Origin: JALZUE01 sp051251725
GTDB taxonomy: Bacteria; Pseudomonadota; Gammaproteobacteria; Enterobacterales; Alteromonadaceae
Direction of reading: 5' to 3'
Assembly: GCA_051251725.1 (NCBI GenBank)
Contig: JBPOFN010000012.1
Span: 49,264-113,263, forward strand
Length of the DNA: 64,000 bases
Shown here: piece after piece, positions 55,672-64,000 of the stretch
How the letters are laid out: the number at the start of each line of letters is the position of its first letter
Numbering within the stretch: position 1 is the stretch's first letter
Made by a program: the position numbers and the translations under genes
The notes under the pieces: generated by a model
Database searches by the model: none
Seen by the model: the letters and a program-made list of their open reading frames with translations, nothing else
Told to the model about the DNA's origin: nothing

Positions 55672-56463
55672 TTAATAACTTATGATCAGTTGATACAAAC
55701 CAATACAGCTGATCACCATTAAGACACAGCCCAATAAGCGATAAAAGGTGGCTTGTTCGCCGGCTAATAAACGCTGATGAAAATGCAGGCCAATAAAATG
55801 CCCAACCGCTGCTGCCGGTAATAACCACAGGTGGTGAATTAGCTGTAAATCGATACCTAAATACACAAACATCGACATTTTAATGGTCACTAAGACAAAC
55901 CATAAAACAAACAGCGTGTCACGTAACTGATGTTTATTTACATGATTTGCCATTACCGCAATAATCAACGGCGCACCAATTAAACTGGTTCCACTGATGT
56001 AACCACCTAACATCAAAAACACCACATCTAACCAAGGTTTATTACTTACAAACGGCTTGTTCAAGATATAACTAACTGAATAACAGCAGACAATGGCAAA
56101 AATAATGCCGCTCATCACTGTCGTTGGTAAGGTCAATAAACCAAACACACCAATCAGTTTCGGAATAATAATAATACTGAACGCGTATTTTAAATAAGGC
56201 CAATCAATCGATTTTTTGGCTTGCTCACCCTGGTGATAGACCATGTGCTTTTGACGAAAATAGCGAGTCATAATAGTTGCTGATGAAAAAATTAATAAAT
56301 GCACCGCAATTAAAGGTAAATACACCAGCGGCTGATTATCAATCAGCAATAAAAACGGTAACGATAACACCGCCCCACCAAAACCTAAACCTGAGCGGAC
56401 AAAACCACTCCATACAAACACCAGCGCAATTAAAATATATTGCAGCATACTTAAATCAAACAT
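55672..56463 (-). CDS. TSUP (TauE/SafE) family exporter
   Basis: A 263-residue inner-membrane protein with about eight hydrophobic segments and the family motif GFVRSGLGFGGAVLSLPFLL near the N-terminus. The second half repeats the fold (LGGYISGTSLIGAPLIIAVMANH). ATG at 56463 is preferred over a TTG seven codons upstream. Beside a locus for sulfated galactans it could export sulfite or sulfonates, but no substrate residue can be read. Confidence 0.82.
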   Translation of the reverse strand: MFDLSMLQYILIALVFVWSGFVRSGLGFGGAVLSLPFLLLIDNQPLVYLPLIAVHLLIFSSATIMTRYFRQKHMVYHQGEQAKKSIDWPYLKYAFSIIIIPKLIGVFGLLTLPTTVMSGIIFAIVCCYSVSYILNKPFVSNKPWLDVVFLMLGGYISGTSLIGAPLIIAVMANHVNKHQLRDTLFVLWFVLVTIKMSMFVYLGIDLQLIHHLWLLPAAAVGHFIGLHFHQRLLAGEQATFYRLLGCVLMVISCIGLYQLIISY

Positions 56464-56641
56464 AAACAAAGCACTCGATACCAATTCTATTAAATTTATT
56501 TTCAGCTCAGCGAGAATTTAATAGGTTTAGTGTTACTAAAAGAAACCTGCGCATTATAAAGACATTGATGCCATAAGCTAATGACATTTATTCGCTAGCC
56601 GAGTATTCTTGGCAACAAATTTATTTAACATTCAGCTAAAC

Positions 56642-57292
56642 ATGAAACTATTTGTCTATGATCATTGCCCCTACTGTGTTCGTACACGTATGCCTTTTGC
56701 AATGAAAAATATCCCGTTAGAATTAATTGAATTAGATAACGCTGACGAAGCAACGCCAATTTCAATGATCGGCACTAAAGCCTGCCCTATTTTAGAAAAA
56801 GCAGATGGCACGTTTACCGGCGAAAGTATGGATATTGTAAAATACCTTGATGCCTTGGATGGCTCACCTATTTTCGCGCCATCAGCCGAGCGGACAGAAT
56901 TAAAAGAGTGGATAACAAATAACAGTGTTTTGTTCCGCCAATTATTATATCCGCGCTGGGTAAATTCGCCATTAGGTGAATTTAAAACACAAGCGGGTCG
57001 TGATTATTTCACCAATAAAAAAGAAAAAGACATAGGTCCATTTGCCGAAGCCTTGGCTAAAACAGATGTGTATCAAAAAGAATTAGAAGTGCAATTAATC
57101 AAGCTGGCAGCGCTGCTACACAGTGAAACCAGTGTTAATGAATGTTTGTCGCTTGACGACATTGATGTTTTTGGCCGTTTAAGAGCAATTACCTTAATTA
57201 AAGGTTTAGTCATTCCGGCAAAAATACGTGCCTATATTGACCATTTTTCTGCCATTACCGATATTCCTACCTACGACAATATCGCGCAATAA
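56642..57292 (+). CDS. grxB: Glutaredoxin 2
   Basis: A 216-residue GST-like glutaredoxin that reduces disulfides with glutathione. The active site CPYC is at residues 9-12 in MKLFVYDHCPYC. A thioredoxin-like N-domain is followed by an all-helical C-domain (about 85-210). Length and sequence match E. coli GrxB, including ESMDIVKYLDALDG. The ATG at 56642 fits that family start. Convergent with the DUF6445 gene. Confidence 0.92.
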   Translation: MKLFVYDHCPYCVRTRMPFAMKNIPLELIELDNADEATPISMIGTKACPILEKADGTFTGESMDIVKYLDALDGSPIFAPSAERTELKEWITNNSVLFRQLLYPRWVNSPLGEFKTQAGRDYFTNKKEKDIGPFAEALAKTDVYQKELEVQLIKLAALLHSETSVNECLSLDDIDVFGRLRAITLIKGLVIPAKIRAYIDHFSAITDIPTYDNIAQ

Positions 57293-57378
57293 ATTAACCG
57301 ACAACCGGCTGTATAAACACTATCGCTATTATTTAGATAAGTCTTACCAAGTCAGAAAGCTAATTGGTGCGGTAAAGC

Positions 57379-58119
57379 TTATCTAAAATCAATAAAAATA
57401 TTCGCGGTTAGCCGGCCAGTTTTAGGATCACTATTAATATCATGCGCCGGATTTTCAATAAAAGCTGAATGCAGTAAATTCGATGGGTAAATAACAACGC
57501 GGTTAGGTTTATAACTAACAGTTTCTAATAATTCAAAATGCTGAGTTGAATGGGTAAAATATTTTTGCTCAGGGTTGCCATGAACATCAATGTATTCCTG
57601 CGCCGCTTTTAAATACTCAGCTACACGCTCTGGTGTTACACGTTCAAACCCCGTAGGAATATGACGATAAAACCCTGTACCGCCAAAATCCCCTTCATTT
57701 AAATAATGCAGCACTGCAAACTGATAAACATTCGCCGTATCAAAATGTGGTATACATTGTAGTAAATCCATCTCTTGCTCTGCGGTTGTCATTAACGAAT
57801 AATCACCACTCACTGGCGTTAATGTTAACTGCTGCGGCACTTGATAAAAACCATAAAAAACCGAGGCGATTGCTCTAATTAAAGTATTACCATAATCACC
57901 ATCAACGTTAGCGCGAACGCCAGGAAAAACACTTTTTTTAACCTCACCTAACGGCACTGCTTCGGCGCTAAAGTGTTGTTCAATGGCAAAATTAATCGCT
58001 GGCGCCGTATCGACTAAAAAATCATCTAAAATAAAAACCGGCGTTTTTTCCTGCCCGATATATATCGCTTGATGGGTAAAATTAGGATTAATTTGGTTCA
58101 TTTTACGTAATAGACTCAT
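57379..58119 (-). CDS. DUF6445 family protein (2OG-Fe(II) oxygenase-like)
   Basis: A 246-residue cytoplasmic protein. IPHFDTANVYQFAVLHYLN supplies a His-x-Asp pair, VVIYPSNLLHSAFI a distal His, and GRLTANIFIDF an Arg, the layout of prolyl-4-hydroxylase-like iron/2-oxoglutarate enzymes. DUF6445 proteins are frequent companions of SapC, tryptophan-halogenase and TonB-receptor clusters. An alternative start is the ATG at 58101. Catalysis is predicted, not shown. Confidence 0.7.
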   Translation of the reverse strand: MSLLRKMNQINPNFTHQAIYIGQEKTPVFILDDFLVDTAPAINFAIEQHFSAEAVPLGEVKKSVFPGVRANVDGDYGNTLIRAIASVFYGFYQVPQQLTLTPVSGDYSLMTTAEQEMDLLQCIPHFDTANVYQFAVLHYLNEGDFGGTGFYRHIPTGFERVTPERVAEYLKAAQEYIDVHGNPEQKYFTHSTQHFELLETVSYKPNRVVIYPSNLLHSAFIENPAHDINSDPKTGRLTANIFIDFR

Positions 58120-58254
58120 TCAATAAATACTATCAAACAGGTTAGCTTAACCTAGTTATTAAGATCAAGTAAAACATATGACGTTTGATTTTTCATTCGT
58201 CTATTAGCTAAATTAACAGCGAATGCCAACTCTTGATCTCATGCTGAAATAAAA

Positions 58255-58281
58255 AAGCCCATAATGAGAACATTACAGGCT
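58255..58281 (-). terminator. Terminator of the YfaZ-like gene
   Basis: An imperfect stem AGCCTGTAATG/CATTATGGGCT with a short loop, followed on the minus strand by TTTTTTATT. It lies 27 bp beyond the YfaZ-like stop codon. Confidence 0.6.
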
Positions 58282-58307
58282 GATATTGAATTGATTAACG
58301 GGGTCTT

Positions 58308-58856
58308 TTAAAAAGTAAACTTCATCCCGGCATGTAAACCTTGGTCAATTTCTGCTTTGCCATGGTCGGCATGTAAATCAATTTGACGATAGCCGATAAA
58401 AAGATCCGCTTTTTTTAATAATTGATAACTAATTTTCGCACTAAAGTCTGTCATATAATCAAGATCATCACTCAAGGTCACAGACGGCGAATAATAAAAG
58501 GCAGCCGCTACTTTGAGCTTAGGGTAACTCGGAAATTGATAACCTAGCTCACCACCTAAACCAAAGCCTTGGACATATTCGCTATCGAATTTAGCTAAAT
58601 AGACTTTACCACCTAAAGCCGCATGCAAGTTTTGAACTTGCTCAACGTCACCATTAATCATCGCTTTAACACTGTATAACGAAATATCGTTATCTTTTAT
58701 TAACGCGCCAAAACCTACTTCGCCATCATCAATCATTCGATCAGAGATAAAATCGAGATTAAAAACATCATCACTAAAATCAACCGAGATATCATTAGCT
58801 ATTGTTGGCAAGCTCGTTAATAACGAGCAACACGCTAATATTGTTAATTTTTTCAT
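58308..58856 (-). CDS. YfaZ-like outer membrane protein
   Basis: A 182-residue outer-membrane protein with signal peptide (MKKLTILACCSLLTSLPTIA) and alternating beta-strands. Features of the YfaZ family are LGGKVYLAKFDSEYVQGFGLGGELGYQFP and the terminal Phe in LHAGMKFTF. It has no enzymatic motif. YfaZ function is unknown. Monocistronic. Confidence 0.75.
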   Translation of the reverse strand: MKKLTILACCSLLTSLPTIANDISVDFSDDVFNLDFISDRMIDDGEVGFGALIKDNDISLYSVKAMINGDVEQVQNLHAALGGKVYLAKFDSEYVQGFGLGGELGYQFPSYPKLKVAAAFYYSPSVTLSDDLDYMTDFSAKISYQLLKKADLFIGYRQIDLHADHGKAEIDQGLHAGMKFTF

Positions 58857-59057
58857 TAAAAATCCTTGGGTAAAAATGTTAACTACAGTTAAAAACCATC
58901 TTGGCGCAGATTTTAAACCTTATGCTCGCTAATGAACACCATTGTTAAGAGCAAAAACAAGGTAATAGCCCATAAGGGTAAAATTAATTGTTAAGAAGTG
59001 TTGCGGGAAAGAAAAACTATCGCTAGTATACTCCACTTAGCTGGTTCGCCGGCTAGT

Positions 59058-59143
59058 AACTTGTCGGAGTGCCTAAAGGCTGAGATCGCGAAAGCGGGAT
59101 CCGTAGAACCTGATTCAGATTAACATCTGCGAAGGGAACAAGA
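59058..59143 (+). promoter_or_regulatory. TPP riboswitch (THI element)
   Basis: The conserved TPP aptamer blocks occur in order: GTCGGAGTGCC, GGCTGAGA, GGATCCGTAGAACCTGATT and CTGCGAAGGGAAC. Outer bases ACTTGT and ACAAG close stem P1. It lies 172 bp before the thiC ATG and should repress the thiamine operon when TPP is abundant. The expression platform (a GAGTAA/TTACTC hairpin at about 59144-59169) has no T run, so the switch mode is uncertain. Confidence 0.95.
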
Positions 59144-59314
59144 GAGTAATTTTTCATTTCTCGTTACTCCTCGTTTATACACTAATGCTTAATAATAATT
59201 TTGTTATTACTAAGCAAAAAAGCCAAAAATAAAGCTAACAGCTTAAGCATCACTCCGCCTAATTTTATTTACTTTTAAAACATTTAAAAAGTTTAAACAT
59301 CAGGTGAGAGACAC

Positions 59315-61306
59315 ATGAGTATTGATTCTACTAGCGCAGCTAAACCTGCACCTAAAACCAGACGTGAAAAACGTGAAGCGGCAGAAGCCTTTCTTAAAAA
59401 CGTTTCAGATCAGTCATTTCCAAATTCTAAAAAAATCTATGTTCCTGGAAAAATTCACGATATTAAAGTCGGTATGCGTGAAATCACTTTAACCGATACC
59501 TTATTACCAGGTAGCCCAAAAGATAACCCGCAGTATGAAAAAAACGAACCTTTATGTGTTTATGACACTTCGGGGTTTTATACTGACGACAACGTAGAAA
59601 TTGACGTGCACAAAGGTATTCCGCGTTTACGTGAAAGCTGGATTGATGCTCGTGATGATGTTGAACTGTTTCAAACAACACACTCTCAATTTGCCCAACA
59701 ACGTCTTGACGACGAAAATGTTGATGAAATTCGTTTTGAACATTTACCCACTAAACGTATTGCTAAAAAAGGCAAAAACGTTACCCAAATGCATTATGCT
59801 CGCCAAGGTATTATCACGCCAGAAATGGAATATATTGCCATTCGTGAAAACCTTAAGCGTGAAGAAGTTAAAGATGCGATGTTACTTCAGCAGCATAAAG
59901 GTCAGTCTTTTGGTGCTAGCATTCCTGAGCAAATCACCCCTGAATTTGTCCGTGACGAAGTTGCCCGCGGCCGTGCCATTATTCCTGTAAACATTAATCA
60001 CCCTGAATGTGAGCCAATGATCATTGGTCGTAACTTTTTAATTAAAGTAAACGCCAACATTGGTAATTCAGCGGTAACCTCTTCAATTGAAGAAGAAGTT
60101 GAAAAATTAGTGTGGTCAACCAAGTGGGGCGCTGACACAGTAATGGATTTATCAACGGGTCGTAATATTCACGAAACCCGCGAATGGATCATGCGTAACT
60201 CACCCGTGCCAATTGGTACCGTACCTATTTACCAAGCGTTAGAAAAAGTAAATGGCGTAGCTGAAGACTTAACCTGGGAAATTTTCCGCGATACCTTAAT
60301 CGAGCAAGCTGAACAAGGTGTTGATTATTTCACTATTCACGCCGGCGTGTTATTACGTTACGTGCCAATGACTGCTAAACGTGTCACCGGCATTGTTTCG
60401 CGCGGTGGCTCTATTATGGCGAAATGGTGTTTAGCGCATCATAAAGAAAACTTTTTATATACGCACTTTGAAGACATTTGTGAAATTTTAAAACAGTACG
60501 ATGTTTCGTTTTCACTAGGTGATGGTTTACGTCCAGGATCTGTTGCTGATGCCAACGATGAAGCGCAGTTTTCTGAATTACGCACCTTAGGCGAGTTAAC
60601 AAAAATCGCTTGGCAGCATGACGTACAAACGATTATTGAAGGCCCAGGTCATGTACCACTTCATATGATCAAAGAAAATATGGACGAGCAACTTGAACAT
60701 TGTGGTGAAGCACCGTTTTATACGCTTGGCCCATTAACGACAGATATTGCACCCGGTTATGATCATATTACTTCTGGTATTGGCGCGGCTAATATTGGTT
60801 GGTACGGCTGTGCCATGCTTTGTTATGTAACACCTAAAGAACATTTAGGTTTGCCAAATAAAGAAGATGTAAAAGAAGGTTTGATGACCTACAAAATTGC
60901 CGCGCATGCTGGCGATTTAGCTAAAGGTCATCCAGGCGCGCAAATTCGTGATAATGCGATGAGTAAAGCCCGCTTTGAATTTCGCTGGTACGATCAATTC
61001 AACATTGGTTTAGACCCAGAAAGAGCAAAGTCATACCATGATGAAACCTTACCGCAAGAATCAGGTAAAGTGGCTCATTTCTGTTCAATGTGTGGTCCTA
61101 AATTCTGTTCAATGAAAATATCGCAAGAAGTACGCGATTATGCTGCTGAGCAAGAAATCAATGGTAAAATTGAAATTCAATTATTGGATGAAACCATCAT
61201 ATTAGATGCTAGTGATACCACGCAATCCGAGATGGAAAAAGGCATGGCTGAAAAGTCAGCTGAATTTAAAGCTACGGGTAGTGAAATCTATCATCCTGCG
61301 AAATAA
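59315..61306 (+). CDS. thiC: Phosphomethylpyrimidine synthase
   Basis: ThiC rearranges aminoimidazole ribotide to hydroxymethylpyrimidine phosphate, a radical-SAM reaction with a [4Fe-4S] cluster. The 663 residues end with the cluster motif CSMCGPKFCSM (about 590-600). The conserved GADTVMDLSTG, NSPVPIGTVPIYQ and SRGGSIMAKW are present. AGGTGAGA precedes the ATG. First gene after the TPP riboswitch, followed by thiO-thiS-thiG. Confidence 0.97.
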   Translation: MSIDSTSAAKPAPKTRREKREAAEAFLKNVSDQSFPNSKKIYVPGKIHDIKVGMREITLTDTLLPGSPKDNPQYEKNEPLCVYDTSGFYTDDNVEIDVHKGIPRLRESWIDARDDVELFQTTHSQFAQQRLDDENVDEIRFEHLPTKRIAKKGKNVTQMHYARQGIITPEMEYIAIRENLKREEVKDAMLLQQHKGQSFGASIPEQITPEFVRDEVARGRAIIPVNINHPECEPMIIGRNFLIKVNANIGNSAVTSSIEEEVEKLVWSTKWGADTVMDLSTGRNIHETREWIMRNSPVPIGTVPIYQALEKVNGVAEDLTWEIFRDTLIEQAEQGVDYFTIHAGVLLRYVPMTAKRVTGIVSRGGSIMAKWCLAHHKENFLYTHFEDICEILKQYDVSFSLGDGLRPGSVADANDEAQFSELRTLGELTKIAWQHDVQTIIEGPGHVPLHMIKENMDEQLEHCGEAPFYTLGPLTTDIAPGYDHITSGIGAANIGWYGCAMLCYVTPKEHLGLPNKEDVKEGLMTYKIAAHAGDLAKGHPGAQIRDNAMSKARFEFRWYDQFNIGLDPERAKSYHDETLPQESGKVAHFCSMCGPKFCSMKISQEVRDYAAEQEINGKIEIQLLDETIILDASDTTQSEMEKGMAEKSAEFKATGSEIYHPAK

Positions 61307-61351
61307 TTGCACGCTTAAGATAACGAGTATTTTACTGGGTATTGATATTAA

Positions 61352-62578
61352 ATGATCAAAACGATAGCCGTTGTTGGCGCTGGTTTAATAGGTAGATTAG
61401 TCGCTTTGTCGCTTACGCGGCAAGGCTACCAAATAACCATGTTTGATAAAGATAACAAAAACGCCAAAAACAGTGCCGCTTATGCGGCGGCTGGCCTGTT
61501 AACACCGCTTGGTGAAGCCCCGCAATGTGAAAAAAACATTGTCGCTATGGGCTTTGCCAGTTTAAAGCTGTGGCCTGAAATTTTATCTGGCTTGGAAAAA
61601 CCGGTGTTTTTTCAGCAACAAGGTTCATTATTAGTTAGCCATGAACAAGACCACGGCGACTATCAACGTTTTGATCGTTTTATCAAAAACTATTACCCAG
61701 AGCATCAAATTGACAACTTAAATCGCGCGCAGCTTTTAGCATTAGAGCCCGATTTAAGTCGCTCTTTTCATCATGGTATTTCACTGCCAGAAGAAGGGCA
61801 AATTGATAACTTAGCGTTATTAAACGCGCTTGCACATGATATTGAAAAAACTCAGATAACTTGGTGTGATAACACTTGTGTTGAAAAAATGCAGCAAGAA
61901 CAAGTACATGGACATAGTGTTTATTATCGCCAGCACAGTGAAGATAAAACCGGTGAATTACATAAACTCAATGTAGATTTAGTCATTGACTGTCGCGGGA
62001 TTGGCGCTAAAAAAACAGCAGCGACAAGCTCTAACAGTAGCGCTGACACTAACACTGACAACCAAAATCATCAGTTAAGTGAATTAAGAGCGGTGCGCGG
62101 TGAAGTATTTAAACTCTACGCCCCTGATGTCAATATCACTCGGCCAATTCGCTTGATGCATCCGCGCTATCAGCTATATATTGCTCCCAAAGGAAATGGC
62201 CACGTGTCGGTAGGAGCAACACAAATTGAAAGTGAAGACAGCTCGCCGATGACCGTACGTTCAGCAATGGAATTATTAAGTGCTACTTACAGTGTGTGCT
62301 CTGGCTTTGCAGAAGCCAATATTATTGAGCAAATTAGCCAGCTACGGCCGGCATTTCATGATAACCAGCCGAAAATATTCGCTAATCATCACCTTATTCA
62401 AGTAAACGGTTTATTTCGCCACGGCTATTTAATCTCGCCCGTGGTATTACAACAAGTACTCGATTTGGTGAATTTAATTCAAAGTAATAAAGCGCTTAAT
62501 AGCCCTTGTCGCTATTCTGATTTATTGCCCATTAGCTTACTTGATGAGCCAACTTTTGATAACAAACTGGCGTCGTAG
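61352..62578 (+). CDS. thiO: FAD-dependent glycine oxidase ThiO
   Basis: A 408-residue D-amino-acid-oxidase-fold enzyme expected to oxidise glycine to iminoglyoxylate for thiazole synthesis. The FAD-binding motif VVGAGLIGRLVA is at about 7-18 and the family motif AAYAAAGLLTPLGEA at about 43-57. An additional Asn/Ser/Thr-rich insert (about 225-245) is unusual. Its place between thiC and thiS supports the ThiO call over a generic oxidase. Confidence 0.87.
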   Translation: MIKTIAVVGAGLIGRLVALSLTRQGYQITMFDKDNKNAKNSAAYAAAGLLTPLGEAPQCEKNIVAMGFASLKLWPEILSGLEKPVFFQQQGSLLVSHEQDHGDYQRFDRFIKNYYPEHQIDNLNRAQLLALEPDLSRSFHHGISLPEEGQIDNLALLNALAHDIEKTQITWCDNTCVEKMQQEQVHGHSVYYRQHSEDKTGELHKLNVDLVIDCRGIGAKKTAATSSNSSADTNTDNQNHQLSELRAVRGEVFKLYAPDVNITRPIRLMHPRYQLYIAPKGNGHVSVGATQIESEDSSPMTVRSAMELLSATYSVCSGFAEANIIEQISQLRPAFHDNQPKIFANHHLIQVNGLFRHGYLISPVVLQQVLDLVNLIQSNKALNSPCRYSDLLPISLLDEPTFDNKLAS

Positions 62579-62620
62579 CCAATTTTTAATCGCTAAATTT
62601 ACAGTAAAAGCAGTATCACT

Positions 62621-62836
62621 ATGAATATTTTTATTAACGGTAACACTTATTCGTTAACGGCAACAAACAGCAATACCGTCGCTTCCGCCCTTGAGCTGTT
62701 TTTAACCGAGCAACAAACACAATTAAGTTTTGCCGTTGCCTTAAATGGCCAATTTGTTAGCAAGCAAAACTATGGCGAAACCAGCATTAAGCCAAACGAC
62801 GCGCTTGATATTTTATTTCCTATTGTTGGAGGCTAA
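62621..62836 (+). CDS. thiS: Sulfur carrier protein ThiS
   Basis: A 71-residue ubiquitin-fold protein that carries sulfur as a C-terminal thiocarboxylate. It begins MNIFINGNTYSLTA and ends in the required Gly-Gly (DILFPIVGG). It lies 3 bp before thiG, its partner in thiazole formation. Confidence 0.96.
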   Translation: MNIFINGNTYSLTATNSNTVASALELFLTEQQTQLSFAVALNGQFVSKQNYGETSIKPNDALDILFPIVGG

Positions 62837-62839
62837 GCT

Positions 62840-63646
62840 ATGCCATTAACCGCGCCGCTAAACATATACGGGCAAACATTAGATAGCCGATTATTAATTG
62901 GCACCGCCTTATATGCTTCACCAGATATTATGAAACAGGCTATTTTGGCGAGTCAGTCGCAAGTGATCACGCTTTCATTAAAAAGACAAAATCCAACTGG
63001 AAATGCTGGCAACAAAATTTGGCAATATATTCAAGACATAGTGAAAACCACCAACGGTTTTTTATTGCCCAATACTGCCGGCTGTAAAACCGCCAATGAA
63101 GCAGTAACACTCGCCCAAATGAGTCGGGAGATTTTTCAAACCGACTGGATTAAGCTGGAAACCGTAGGCGATGATTACAACTTACAACCTGATCCAATTG
63201 AATTATTAGCAGCGACCGAAATCTTACTTGCTGATGGTTTTAAAGTACTGCCCTACTGCACTGACGATTTAGTGATGTGCCAACGATTATATGATTTAGG
63301 CTGCCAAGTGATCATGCCATGGGCATCACCGATTGGCACAGGTAAAGGTTTGATGAATCCATATAACCTCGAAACCATTCGCAAGCGCTTACCTGACGCC
63401 ACGTTAATTCTTGATGCTGGTATCGGTAAACCCTCTGACGCTGTGCAAGCTATGGAAATGGGTTATGACGCAGTGTTATTAAACAGTGCTGTCGCGCTTG
63501 CTGATAATCCGGTTTTAATGGCACAAGCCTTTGCTAAAGCGTTAGAAGCTGGAGAGCTCGCTTATTTGGCCGGTACCATGGCAGAGCGCCAAACTGCGCA
63601 CCCAAGTACACCAACGTTAGATACGCCCTTTTGGCATCAAAAGTAA
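62840..63646 (+). CDS. thiG: Thiazole synthase ThiG
   Basis: ThiG joins deoxyxylulose phosphate, ThiS thiocarboxylate and dehydroglycine into the thiazole ring. The 268 residues form a TIM barrel with LDSRLLIGTALYASP near the start and the Schiff-base lysine region TDWIKLETVGDD. The phosphate-binding segment LILDAGIGKPSDA and the end VALLNSAVA-like VLLNSAVALADNP are conserved. In some genomes thiE follows; here the next sequence is a repeat array. Confidence 0.95.
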   Translation: MPLTAPLNIYGQTLDSRLLIGTALYASPDIMKQAILASQSQVITLSLKRQNPTGNAGNKIWQYIQDIVKTTNGFLLPNTAGCKTANEAVTLAQMSREIFQTDWIKLETVGDDYNLQPDPIELLAATEILLADGFKVLPYCTDDLVMCQRLYDLGCQVIMPWASPIGTGKGLMNPYNLETIRKRLPDATLILDAGIGKPSDAVQAMEMGYDAVLLNSAVALADNPVLMAQAFAKALEAGELAYLAGTMAERQTAHPSTPTLDTPFWHQK

Positions 63647-63679
63647 AAGACAAATATCACATCAGCTTAGGTACAAGTT

Positions 63680-63930
63680 GGAAGCTGGAAGTTGAGAGCT
63701 GAGAGGTGAAAGCTGGAAGTTGGAAGCTGAGAGGTGAAAGCTGGAAGCTGGAAGCTGGAAGCTGAGAGGTGAAAGCTGAGAGGTGAAAGCTGAAAGCTGG
63801 AAGCTGGAAGTTAGAAGCTGGAGGCTGGAAGTTGGAAGCTGAGAGGTGAAAGCTGAAAGCTGAGAGCTGGAAGTTAGAAGCTGGAGGCTGGAAGTTGGAA
63901 GCTGGAAGCTGGAAGCTGGAAGTTAGAAGC
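63680..63930. repeat. Heptamer tandem array (about 36 units)
   Basis: Consecutive in-phase 7-bp units of GGAAGCT, GGAAGTT, GAGAGGT, GAAAGCT, GAGAGCT, AGAAGCT and GGAGGCT fill 251 bp after thiG. A longer pattern (GGAAGTT-AGAAGCT-GGAGGCT-GGAAGTT-GGAAGCT) occurs twice, so the array also grew by larger segment duplication. One strand is strongly purine-rich. No ORF uses it. Confidence 0.95.
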
Positions 63931-64000
63931 CTGTCTCTTGATCACAAGTCGAGTTCCTTCATAAAAGCATAGGACTCGACTAAAAACATTAATTTTACCC
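63931..64000. mobile_element. IS50/IS4-family-like element end (partial)
   Basis: CTGTCTCTTGATCACAAGT closely resembles the 19-bp ends of Tn5/IS50 (inside end starts CTGTCTCTTGATCA; outside end finishes ACACAAGT). An inverted repeat GTCGAGT...ACTCGAC follows at 63949-63979. The element begins exactly where the heptamer array stops and continues past the window, so it may be an IS or a MITE. Confidence 0.6.

Noticed and set aside
63680..63930. CRISPR array
   Set aside because: Units are 7 bp with no unique spacers; a CRISPR array needs repeats of about 23-37 bp separated by unique spacers.

Overview
The window comes from an AT-rich marine gammaproteobacterium, most likely an Alteromonadales member near Colwelliaceae (Colwellia/Thalassotalea-like). 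This rests on the division/cell-wall (dcw) gene order, a rapA-rluA pair, tamA-tamB, a TPP-riboswitch thiamine operon, and an agar/porphyran-type polysaccharide locus with a large TonB-dependent receptor. The genus is inference from gene content; no 16S rRNA gene is present.

Layout. (1) 1-7440: start of the dcw cluster on the minus strand (mraZ-rsmH-ftsL-ftsI-murE-murF-mraY, the last cut by the window edge), with a TTGACA promoter and a three-copy GTGG box with 10-bp period that fits MraZ autoregulation. (2) 7649-11412: ferric-iron ABC transporter (binding protein, permease, ATPase; coupled by GTGA overlaps) behind a probable Fur box. (3) 11455-24200: TSUP exporter, YcxB-like protein, a 155-bp MITE candidate, a two-TM protein, a 1200-residue secreted subtilase, a MipA/OmpV porin-like protein, an acyl-CoA dehydrogenase with a PsrA-like site, a transglutaminase-like protein, and a PEGA/DUF4105 envelope cluster. 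(4) 24527-33343: tamB, tamA, an mscS-DUF432 pair, and PhoH, all minus strand. (5) 33869-39076: rapA, rluA, a DUF3530 protein, glyoxalase I.

(6) 39356-58119 is the accessory part: a PhoD-like phosphatase, a GH86-type agarase/porphyranase lipoprotein with a (Thr-Pro)29 linker, a decayed sulfatase fragment, a 1227-residue TonB-dependent receptor, a cadherin/CBM-like surface lipoprotein, a flavin-dependent tryptophan halogenase homologue, a SapC protein, an SGNH esterase-like lipoprotein, a TSUP exporter, glutaredoxin 2 and a DUF6445 protein. The receptor-to-SapC block is bounded by the real 3' end of the GH86 gene and by a 46-bp fossil copy of that same 3' end. The locus therefore looks rearranged: a sulfated-galactan utilisation locus that lost a sulfatase and possibly a second GH86, or took in a block at the gene's 3' end.

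(7) 58308-64000: YfaZ-like outer membrane protein, then a TPP riboswitch and thiC-thiO-thiS-thiG. The window ends in about 36 tandem 7-bp units that abut a Tn5/IS50-like terminal inverted repeat.
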